DNA of 64,000 nucleotides from Heliocybe sulcata (taxonomy: Eukaryota; Basidiomycota; Agaricomycetes; Gloeophyllales; Gloeophyllaceae), in contig ML213507.1 of the NCBI GenBank assembly GCA_004369045.1, forward strand, positions 385,334 through 449,333, read 5' to 3'. Under the pieces are notes generated by a model, which had not been told where the DNA came from, did not search any database, and was given only the letters and a program-made list of their open reading frames with translations. The position numbers and the translations under genes were made by a program. This document shows positions 54,871 to 64,000 of the stretch, piece by piece (position 1 is the first letter of the stretch; each line of letters begins with the position of its first letter).

Positions 54871-56779
54871 ATGTCCACCACCAACGGCGCTGCGAACGGT
54901 TCGGCCGTTGCTCAGGAATCCACTATAGATGAAAAATTAGGGCCCAAGAATGTGCCCACAGAGGAAGGGAGGAAGACGGATGAATTGCTGGACAGGCACG
55001 ACAGGTGTGTATCGATTTCCTCGAGACATCTCTAAGAAATACGAACACCTCTTAGGTATGAGTTCGGTGGGCCAGGGGGCGTTACGGCTATGATGGTCGG
55101 GTTCCCGATGCTCATGTACTACCTTTGGATCTGCTTGTGGTTCTACGACGGCCAGATCGTGTACCCCAACTCCGTGGAGGAGGTCAAGCCCTTTTTGCTT
55201 CAGATGTGGGAGCATGTCCGAGTGGTACGTCGGCGTATTTCATCCTCATGAACACGAGTCTAACTCCCAGTAGGATGCAAGCCCGAATCTCTACGCTTGG
55301 AAGGTTTACAGCGGTCTCATATTCTACGAGCTCCTGCTCGCCTACTTCCTTCCAGGTTACAATCAGGAAGGTCTTCCCGTGCCCTCGCTTGGCTACAAGA
55401 CTCTCATGTACAACTGCAACGCTCTCTCGTGTGTGTACACCACCATGGTCACCGCCGCTGTCCTCCACTACACGCAAATTTTCCGCCTCACCGAAATCAT
55501 CGACAACTACGGCCACATCATGACTGTCGCTATGATCTGGGGCTTTGGTGTGTCCTTCGGGATGTATTTCTGGACTGTCATCAGGGGAGAGCAGATTCGC
55601 ATGTCCGGGAACTTCATCTACGACGTGTTCATGGGTGCTGCCCTCAACCCGAGAATTGGGACGGTCGACCTGAAGATGTGGGCTGAAGTTCGCATCCCCT
55701 GGGTGATCTGCTTCTTCTTGGCTGTTTCCGGTGCCTGCAAGCAGTATGAACAATATGGCTATGTCACGCCAGTGAGTAGTTCCACGAAGCCGTCATGACC
55801 CAAAATCACCTGTATATAGAACATGGCCTTCATGTGCCTCGCGACCTGGTTGTATCTGAATGCCTGGTACGTCTCTCCCATCACGGCTGCAGCACAATGT
55901 CTGAGGTGGGTTATAGCGCCAAGGGTGAGGAGTGCATTCCGCAGACATGGGACATGTTCCACGAGAAGTGGGGCTTCATGGTCATTTTCTGGAATTTTGC
56001 GGGGGTGCCTTTCGTAAGTTCACTCACCACTACCATCTTGACTTTCGCTAACATACCCTGACAGACCTACGTTTACTCTGTCGTCTACATGGCCTCCCAC
56101 GACCCTTCGAAGTACCAGTTCTCTACCCCGACATATATCGCACTCTACTGCACTCTCTTGACTGCATACTACATGTCAGTTTTCTTCGCGCTAGTGATCA
56201 CGATATATGCTGACGTCGCCTACACAGCTTCGACTCGTCCATGTCGCAAAAGAGTCGTTTCAAGATGCAGTGCCAAGGTATCACTCAGTACCGTAAGACG
56301 TTCCCTCAGGTGCCATGGAGTATCGTCAAGAACCCCAAGTACATCCAAACTGCTCATGGGTATGCATGTTCAGCCCTTCAGATGATCTTTGATTGTTGAT
56401 ATAAGCACCCTGCAGGAACAAGCTCCTCACCGACGGTTGGTGGGCTTATGCTCGCAAGCCAGTGCGTATTACCAGGCGCGCCTTCCACGATTCTTGCTGA
56501 TACTGCATGTGCCTATAGAACTACACTGCCGACTGGGTGCAGAGCTTCACCTGGGGTCTCGTCATCGGCACCGCCTCCCCTATCCCCTACTTCTACTCGG
56601 TATTCTTCATCACCGTCCTCATCCACCGTTGTGGTCGTGACTTCGAGAGGTACGTCTCTATCTTTGTAGCCGCTCTTACTTGCTGACCCCCAGAGCACAG
56701 GTGCTCCATCAAGTACGGCAAGGACTGGGAACGCTACTGCGAGGTCGTCAAGTACAAGTTCATACCCGGCATCTACTAA
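54871..56779 (+). CDS. ERG4: Delta(24(24(1)))-sterol reductase, last step of ergosterol synthesis
   Basis: Reduces the C-24(28) double bond of the sterol side chain in the ER membrane with NADPH. It starts [17 protein letters not shown]. Family landmarks in order: [18 protein letters not shown] (across the first intron), [115 protein letters not shown], and the C-terminal signature [19 protein letters not shown] with KFIPGIY-stop. Multi-pass membrane protein. About eight or nine exons joined by short introns. Sequence quality of all blocks is good, so the gene looks functional. A repeat-bounded unit ends about 80 bases upstream of the start. Confidence 0.95.
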
Positions 56780-56936
56780 CTTATCCGACGTCTATGGGGG
56801 GGGGGAAATAGCCTACATTTAGATTACGAAGGATCTCTAATAAGGCCGAGTGCATGCCATGTTGGAACTCAATTGCATTCGATACTAATATCAAATGATT
56901 GCAATATTCTATGCCGGCCGCGTACCTCCATGTCCT

Positions 56937-59926
56937 CTACACTCCGGCAGGTATCTCTATGACATCGTCGTTGAGGTTGTACTCCTGGTCCTGCGCAGCA
57001 TCGGACCTTCGTGGCAGAATGCTCTGTATACACCACACTCGCTGGAGTTGGTCGTGTGCCTTCCCTTTAGCTTCAGTATAGGCTGACGCGACGCACGTCG
57101 CCCACTCGCGCGACCTCTCCACTAGAGGGTTGCTGGAGGCTTGATACTCGAGGACGAGTAGCCATATGCCTAGTGACAGGAAAAAAGCCCATGGGAGTGA
57201 GAGCAGCACCCGGGCTATGCGGCCGGCGGAAGGTAGGATGGGATTGAGCTGGAAGGACCAGCAGAAGAAGGCTACCAGCAAGCATGCTAGACTGAAGGTC
57301 GAATATGTCAGACAGTCCGGTATGATCAACATCGTTGCAGCAGACACGTACGCCCAGAATATTAATGTGAAAGGCAGCGAGAATGCCACAGCGAGCAGTT
57401 TCAACCCACCCGGTCTCGTGCAGAGGTACTTTTGCTACGTCGGGACAGACTTCAGTCATAAGAAAAGGTAGAAGAGGACGAGAAAGCTGACGATTTGTTC
57501 GGCGTCTTTGCTGTCGCCTCTCCATGATTTAATGGTGGGAGCCCTTATCAGGAGGAGACTCAGGATTATACAGTAGACGCTTAACACTGTGGAATAGCAG
57601 CTGGCAATCTGCGACAGCGACCTCACATCGATGCCTCTGTCGACGCTTTGGATCGCAAGAAAAGACATGTTGCCGGCGAACAGCACTGTAGCCTGTGTTA
57701 AGCTTAGACATGCACTTGGCACGATAGTATAAATTATGAAGCTCACCATGAGCTGAAGGCTGCTCCATTCAGCAACAAAGTCTGCAGTGAGGCGGTTCCA
57801 GGAGTTGGAGTGGATAATTTTGTCCACCCATATCATCTCCATGCTCCGCAGATAGCTGTGAGGAGCACAAAGAAGAATCAGAGACAGGATTCTGAACAGC
57901 CAGGAAGATGCCGTGGACGGGTCGTCCATGATATTGTGATTGCTGGCAAGGCGCGCAACGGGCTGACCATGGTAATTGAGGAAGCTTTGGTAGACTGATT
58001 CGAGGTTAGACGCGCGTCGGGAATTTGGGAGCATCTAGAGACGTACGGAGCGCGTACATCAGGCGGCCTTCAATAAGAGCTTTAGTTAGAACAGCCTCGC
58101 AGCTAGTTGAAGTAAAGACGCGGTCACTTACCTACAATCGGGGCAGCGAACTTCGCGTCTGTACGCTTATCTGCCCGAGAAGAATACTCCCCAATCCATC
58201 ACATGTCCGAAAATGATCGCGAAATGAGCCTCACTATCGATGCTAATGACGTCCGCCTTGAGCTTTTGCAGATCCTCGCCAGAGAACGGTGAGGTGGACC
58301 ACCGTGATGTCGTGGAATCTGGTTTGTCGCTTAGTGCGTAGTCCTGACGAGCAGAATTACAATATTCACCGGTATTGTACCATAAGAGATATCCGTGCAA
58401 TTCGGCCACGATCTCGGGAGAAACTTTTTGGTGATTTGGAAATAATCCGTAATGAAGCCTACAAGGTTAACGGTTGTCAATTGCTGTGCTGGGAAAATAT
58501 CTTGCTTGTACATGCCAGTACATCGTCCGGGTGGCCAGCGCTTGGAATGAAGGCACAGTCAGTAGAGTTGTTGCTTGAGACATCATAGACTTACCCAAGT
58601 GTTCTGGCGGGACGACGCCTTGGACCTCGCTCACCATCGATTGCGCGTCATATTCATGAAGCCAGAATATGGTTTCTTCTTTATTATCCGCGATGTAATA
58701 GCCGCATTGGTCTTCATTCACTAGCTCCAGAACAATCTCCAACGAGTCGGCATCCGTGTAACCGTGTCCTTTCAGTTGTTCTTCAAGGTAGTCCACAGTG
58801 CGATTGATCAAGACCAGATCTTCATCTGGAAGAACACAGAGCTTTTCATCTGTGAAGTATCTCTGCGTTACACTGTGAGGACGAAGTGCATATACATAGA
58901 TAATAGGCTATGTACGTACCCTGCTAGAATGCGTATAATATCGTGCCCCTTCAACATGGACCTGCGGCTCCCACCGCTCTGGGTACTTGGAGCTTGTCTA
59001 ATATCAGTCTGCCATGAAGGATTGAGACTAGGCTCGTCACTCACGAGGAAAATGACCTTGTATTGGCTTCAATTTTGATGGTGTCTCCATTGTCTCCACG
59101 GAGCTGTCTGCCAGGAGCGACGTGGTTTTAATGATAATGGCGTGCATGGAGAAAATTGGCGCTCACATCCGGCCATTCCTCTCGTAGCGTTTGACATCTG
59201 TAGGTCGGATGCAAAGCGGCTCAATAAGAGGGGTGTTGCATTCGCCTGCCGGAACAGCGCGGAGACCTTGGTCGACTAGCGTGCTGTTTCGTAAGCTAGA
59301 ATCTATTCCGCCTCCGACTGATAATATACTAGGAACAGCGATGTGGGTGTCGGGATTATAGCTCCGGGCGCTGCGTCGTGAGGGGACACTACTCCGGTCA
59401 GTTTGGAGACTGACACGGGAACTCGAAGGTAAGGGGGGACTGTGCGTGCTGAGATTGACGTGGGTGTCTAAGCCACTCAGGATATTTGAGGAGTATGGCC
59501 GCAGACTAGGGCAGGAGGCTGATGCTTCAGGAAGCCTTGGTGGGTGTAGCAGCCGCGGTTGCAATAGTTGGTTAATTACTGTAATGAACAGTGATCTATA
59601 CCCAGCCGTTGACTGGAACAAGCGTTAGACATGCCTTCCGCGTTAGCGATACCGGGTATTGCATGAAGGTGCATTGGCGGGACCCCAACTGGCGCCCGGC
59701 TCTCACAGATTACGACTGGTGCCGCACTTGGCCAAGCGGGTTCAGAAATGGCGATAGCATCGACTGTCGGTGCATCCCCGCCGCCGCCCTTTCCACGATT
59801 CCTTCGCAGAATGGAAAGGCGAAGTAGCTTCCAAAACCAAGCGAGGTGTATAGCTTTCTTGATTATTTTAGTCAAGGCGTGTCGGAGACACTGCAGAAAG
59901 GTCGATATTTGGACCATCACCGCCAA
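56937..59926 (-). CDS. Agaricomycete multi-pass membrane protein with WW-like segments
   Basis: I read the minus-strand pieces between 59926 and 56937 as one gene of about nine exons, because their order matches an uncharacterised membrane-protein family common in Agaricomycetes. N terminus: hydrophobic and basic (MAVMVQISTFLQCLRHAL...KLLRLSILRRNRGKGG), then a Ser/Pro-rich stretch, then DVKRYERNGR. Two WW-like segments follow: YPERWEPQVHVEGARYYTH and, after RYFTDEKLCVLPDEDLV, CGYYIADNKEETIFWLHEYD. Then come VQGVVPPEHLG, ARYFPSTAIDNR and EDLQKLKADVISIDSEAHF. The C-terminal half has about six to eight membrane segments (LFRILSLILLCAPHSYL; LSVYCIILSLLLIRA; LLAVAFSLPFTLIFWAYV; ARVLLSLPWAFFLSLGIWLL). 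The join near 57405-57456 lacks an obvious splice pair and may be a frameshift. Function unknown. Confidence 0.65.
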
Positions 59927-60398
59927 TATTCACGATAGGGTAGAGAGGAGTAGCTGGGTAAGCGGCAAGAGCTGAGGAGACAGACAGCATTGCTCACAGC
60001 TCTCTGTCTTATAGTCGCACTGCTTCACAGCTACTAGACACTGGCCTTCTTGACTGATAAGGTCAACAGCGCTTCTGAACCTATGAACTTCGGAGCTATT
60101 TCAGTCTTGGGATTTGAGCTGGGAGCGATTGCTGTTGTACGTTAGAGTTGGAAGCAACTGCGCACTCTACCCAGGGCCGCACGACAAAGCAGACTTTGAT
60201 TGAATGCATTAGAGACTAAGACTGGTTCATTTGGAAGTCATTCCTTTCCAACCTGAGTGTTCTTGAGGCGTAATCGAGGTGATCACTATATATAGATTAA
60301 ATGTCCTATATTTGTAGTGTTACGTAATCCGTAGTCCGACACGTCGAAGTCCGTAAACGCGCTCGCGAACATACAACTCGAACCATACGCGCCGGTCC
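59927..60398. other. Divergent promoter stretch before PMT4
   Basis: Shared upstream region of the multi-TM gene (minus) and PMT4 (plus). It holds the TATA box at 60288. No gene of its own. Confidence 0.5.
60288..60295 (+). promoter_or_regulatory. TATA box of PMT4
   Basis: TATATATA followed by G, about 110 bases upstream of the ATG at 60399. Confidence 0.45.
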
Positions 60399-63251
60399 AT
60401 GGCCAGCCAGAGCCAGCTACGAGGACGGAAGGGCAAGGTGCCTGCACTGTCGGGTACGACTCTGCAGCCCGACGACGACGACGACGCCCACTCGGGGTCG
60501 AGTGTATATCAGTCTGTGCGAGGACACTACCTTCTATGAGCTTGGGTTGACATTGACCAGCATATGTAGCGGCGGCAAAGTTCACTTGAACGAACACTGG
60601 ACTCGGACAAGGCGAGCGTCGCGGTGGTGGGCTTGCTAACGGGGCTCGCGTTCGTCACCCGCTTCTATAAAATTAACAACCCAGATCAAGTCGTGTACGT
60701 AGCCACAGTGAACCTGAACTGGGGCGAAGTCTGACTTCTTTCTCAGTTTCGACGAGGTTCACTTTGGGAAGTTCGCATCGCATTATATTCAACGAGAATA
60801 CTACTTCGATGTCCATCCACCATTTGCGAAACTACTGTTCGGCCTGGCTGGTTGGTTTGTGGGATTCGATGGACACTTTCAGTTCGAGAACATCGGGGAC
60901 AGCTATACCGATGCACACGTGCCATATGTCGGCATGCGAGCACTGCCTGCAATTCTCGGGAGTCTTACGGTTCCTATCGTCTATGCAATCATGAAGGAGA
61001 GCGGATATTCGACTGTTGTGGCGGCGTTTTCGGCTGTTCTCATCCTGTTTGGTACGTGCCGTGCCTTTGACATCGTCTATGCAGCAATCTGAGTATCTAT
61101 GACAGATAACGCTCACGTCGCTCAGTCCCGCCTGATACTCCTAGACGCCACCCTGATCTTCTGCATGTCCTTGACCGTTTATTCCTACATCCGCTTCCGC
61201 AAATACCGTTTCAAGTGCGTATCCCGGATTTGCGAATACACGATGTATAAACATGTCAGTTCAGGGAATTCTCGCAAGAATGGTGGGGTTGGATGATCGC
61301 CACGGGTGTCTTCATGGCCTGCACGTGGGCGTCTAAAGTGAACGGCATCCTCACTGTCGTTTGTATCGGCTGCGCTGTTCTTGTCGACCTGTGGGATCTT
61401 CTAGACTATCGCAAGAGCAGTATGGTGCGCAGTTAAAATCAGAGTCACATGTTTTAGTTCTAACGCATACAACAGGAACGTTTCTGGAATCACTTCTTCG
61501 CGAGAGCGGTGGGCCTCATCCTCGTGCCCTTGACTGTCTACTTGTTCTTCTTCTGGGTCCATTTCGCTGTCCTCACCAATTCTGGACCTGGAGATACCTT
61601 CATGAGCCCTGCTTTCCAGGAGACGCTGAGAGGCAACGAGCTGCTTCTGAATAGTCAAGGTGCGTCATATGAGACTTGACCCTCCAATGGTATGCTGAAC
61701 GCCTGCAGAGATCAGATACTATGACACAGTGACCATCAAGCACAAGAACACGAAGGTCCTCTTGCACTCGCATTACGAGCGATATCCTCTCAAGTACGAT
61801 GATGGTCGGATTTCCAGTCAAGGTAGATCTTCTTGATGATGGAGGTTGTCAGCCGGGACATAATATTCCACCAGGTCAACAGGTGACGGGCTACGGTCAC
61901 CCGGACTCCAACAACCACTGGCAAGTGATCCCGACCAAAGCGCTCCCAGAAACCGGTCGCGCTCGCGTAGTCCGCCACGACGACGTTGTCCAGCTCCTGC
62001 ATGTGAATACCCAGACCTACCTCCTCACCCACGATGTCGCCTCTCCCTTGATGCCGACGAACCAGGAGTTTACGACCTGGCCAAAGGACGACCACACTCG
62101 GTACAATGACACGTTATTCCAGCTGCACCTGATCGACGCGCATGATGGCGAGGCGTGGAAGAGCAAGTCCGGCCACTTCAGGCTTGTGCACGTTCCGACG
62201 AAGGTGTCGATGTGGACGTACCAAAACCAGCTGCCGGATTGGGCATTTAAGCAGCAGGAGATCAACGGGAACAAGAACGCTGCTGAGAAGACGGCGACGT
62301 GGTACGTCGATGAGATCGTTGACAGTGAAGGTACCTGCATCATTCGCTTGAGGTGCTTCTCAGGCGTACTGATACGGCCATTTAGCGGACCCCTCCCTAC
62401 CGGATCGAACGGGTGATGCGCCAGCGAAGGAGCCCAAATCGATGAACTTCTTCAAGAAGTTCGGGGAGTTGCAGATCCTCATGCTGCAGCACAACGCCGG
62501 TCTCACTGCGAGCCACCCCTATGCCAGCAGCCCGATCAACTGGCCCTTCTTATTGAGTGGCATCAGTTTCTGGACGAACGCGGACGAGAATAAGCAGATC
62601 TATCTGATTGGCAACCTCATCGGCTGGTGGGCTTGCGTCACGGCGATTGCTGTGTTCATTGGCATAATTGGTGCGGATTTGTTGGCTAGGCGGCGAAATA
62701 TCGAGCCTATTCCCGACCGTAAGTGCCGCGATATATTGTCGTTCGACTGCTCCTGATATGGCGTCTGTCTATCAGCTGTTCGCAACCGGTTGTGGAACAA
62801 CACTGGGTTCTTCGTCCTGGTATGGGCTGTGCATTACTTCCCCTTCTTCCTCATGAGCCGGCAACTCTTCGTCCATCACTACTTACCGTCGCACATTGCC
62901 TCGGCCCTGGTAGCTGGCTCTGTTCTACACTATATCCTGTCGGATGACACTCTCAACTACCCGATATCGGTAAGAGGGGACAAGATGCAGCCCAGGGCTC
63001 GGACATACGCGGATCTGGGAATGAGGGGGCCCGCCGCCCTGCTTGGGTTCACGTTTGCACTTTTCTGCTTGTTCGTGTATATCGCACCTCTCACGTATGG
63101 GACACCTGGGTACGTGTTTCTTTCTTTGTTCGTAGTAGCCCCGCGCTGATGGTCCATCTATTACAGCCTTGACGGTCAGCAGGTCAACGCAAGACGGCTG
63201 TTGTCCACCTGGACCCTGCACTTCGCAGCTAAAGCCACCGACGGCGCATAG
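60399..63251 (+). CDS. PMT4: Dolichyl-phosphate-mannose protein mannosyltransferase, Pmt4 type
   Basis: Transfers mannose from dolichyl-phosphate-mannose to Ser/Thr of secretory proteins in the ER lumen. Start MASQSQLRGRKGKVPALSG with an acidic run, spliced to DSDKASVAVVGLLTGLAFVT. Landmarks: VVFDEVHFGKFASHYIQREY, the first luminal loop with the essential Asp-Glu pair; DVHPPFAKLLFGLAGWFVGF; MRALPAILGSLTVPIVYAIM; AQSRLILLDATLIFCMSL; and TWASKVNGILTVV. MIR repeats follow (VLLHSHYERYPLKYDDGR; NNHWQVIPTKALPETGRAR; DVVQLLHVNTQTYLLTHDV). The C-terminal multi-pass part contains LMLQHNAGLTASHPYASSP, WAVHYFPFFLMSRQLFVHHY and SALVAGSVLHYILSDD. It ends AAKATDGA-stop at 63251. About ten short introns. 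The MIR-containing luminal part and loop sequence fit Pmt4 rather than Pmt1 or Pmt2. Confidence 0.94.
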
Positions 63252-63573
63252 TCGATGTAGGTTTTGATTCGTTGCTTTCTTTGCTCTGAGTCCTGCTTGA
63301 TCGCAAAATCACTGTATATAATCGGCCTCCAAAATCCATGGATAATCTCTGATCAATAAATGATCATCCACCCGTCCCAGTGTAACTCTACCGAGCATAG
63401 GTACTCTGAGTTCCGCGTGCTATCGCTTCTCTCGCTTCGATGTTCATGCTCGCTACTCAGCAGTGCACGGATCTTCAAGCGATTCCGTGAATACCCGGCT
63501 GTTGGTCGTCGATCTTGAGAGCAATGATACTTCTCCAGTAAGTAGCAACCCTCGGCGTAGATGAGATGACAGG
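63252..63573. other. Convergent gene-less stretch
   Basis: 3' regions of PMT4 (plus) and F-box gene 3 (minus). No other feature seen. Confidence 0.5.
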
Positions 63574-64000
63574 TCAATACCGCTCCCATGGCTGTCGCTC
63601 CACCAACTCCTCCGCGATTACACCGCACGAGACAGTCCATCTCCTGGTTTTGTCCTCCTCATATCCACTATGCATGCGGATATCTGCCTTCTTCAATGCA
63701 ACAGTAGCAACATTGTCCGGATCCTCCGGCCACGTAACTACGCGAGATTTGAGCATGTGCGTGACCAGGGAGCACGTGAAAGGTTCAGACTCGACGGACA
63801 GGATGAGTTCTTCGAGATTAGGTAGCAGGCGCGGCTCGCAACGGTACGGCCCAGGAACGCTATGCGTGATCCGCACCATGAATTCATCTGTCCGTCCGTC
63901 GAACGGGTCGTTCGCTTCCGGGCCTGTGATACTAAGTTTTCGGAGAGATCCCATCAGCTCGAGCATGTTTATAAAGTCCTCGAGCGTATCGAAAGGTGGC
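63574..64000 (-). CDS. F-box/LRR-like protein 3, C-terminal part, cut by the window edge
   Basis: The open frame enters from the right edge (PPFDTLEDFINMLELMGSLR) and ends VERQPWERY-stop at 63574. LRR-like pattern with LRKLSITGPEANDPFDGRTD, EFMVRITHSVPGPYR, LLPNLEELILSVESEPF and TVSCGVIAEELVERQ. The DPFDGRTDEFMVRIT stretch matches DPFDGRAQDFLQALT of F-box protein 2 and the equivalent segment of F-box protein 1, which places it in the same family. The F-box itself must lie beyond 64000. Confidence 0.75.
   Translation of the reverse strand, partial: PPFDTLEDFINMLELMGSLRKLSITGPEANDPFDGRTDEFMVRITHSVPGPYRCEPRLLPNLEELILSVESEPFTCSLVTHMLKSRVVTWPEDPDNVATVALKKADIRMHSGYEEDKTRRWTVSCGVIAEELVERQPWERY

Noticed and set aside
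1-64000. CRISPR arrays, tRNA or rRNA genes
   Set aside because: No regularly spaced repeats and no GGTTCGAATCC-type tRNA B box with a matching cloverleaf were noticed by eye. A tRNA scan could still find one.

Overview
This is a window of a basidiomycete nuclear genome. Genes carry many short (about 45-70 base) GT-AG introns, TATA boxes lie 50-110 bases upstream of several start codons, and the gene set is fungal: ERG4, PMT4, an Mbp1-type APSES factor, a GH18 chitinase, OPT transporters. Several families are typical of Agaricomycetes: F-box/LRR expansions, a secreted family with an RGLPPLPP motif, and a WW-like multi-pass membrane protein. A wood-decay Agaricomycete, perhaps a polypore, is my inference from gene families, not from a marker gene.

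Layout. 1-5.15 kb: right part of a Ty3/Gypsy chromodomain LTR retrotransposon (RNase H region, integrase, chromodomain, an unusually long C-terminal extension, right LTR), broken by a foreign insertion of about 1.1 kb. 5.5-7.6 kb: decayed OPT-family oligopeptide transporter. 8.0-9.25 kb: gene or recent pseudogene for a small secreted protein. 9.7-11.2 kb: GH18 chitinase on the minus strand. 13.0-36.4 kb: an accessory region holding two paralogous alpha/beta hydrolases with identical four-exon structure, four zinc-finger proteins with a paired finger at the C terminus and shared intron phases, a SnoaL-like protein and a small tail-anchored-type membrane protein, separated by long stretches without recognisable genes. 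37.7-45.4 kb: a compact housekeeping block: sorting nexin Mvp1 and splicing factor Prp4 (divergent, 170 bases apart), and an Mbp1-type APSES factor convergent with Prp4. 45.9-53.5 kb: a second accessory block: two F-box/LRR genes, a small protein with an H...NCxxWC arrangement, and an APH-fold kinase. 54.9-63.3 kb: ERG4 sterol reductase, the WW-like multi-TM gene and PMT4. A third F-box/LRR gene runs off the right edge.

The housekeeping genes act in ergosterol synthesis (ERG4), O-mannosylation in the ER (PMT4), endosomal sorting (Mvp1), the U4/U6 snRNP (Prp4) and G1/S transcription (Mbp1). They are not functionally linked to one another. The main candidate for something undescribed is the 13-36 kb cluster, where paired-finger transcription-factor-like genes and duplicated hydrolases look like products of local duplication. 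All exon models were derived by eye from splice consensus, reading frame and paralog comparison. None is backed by transcripts.
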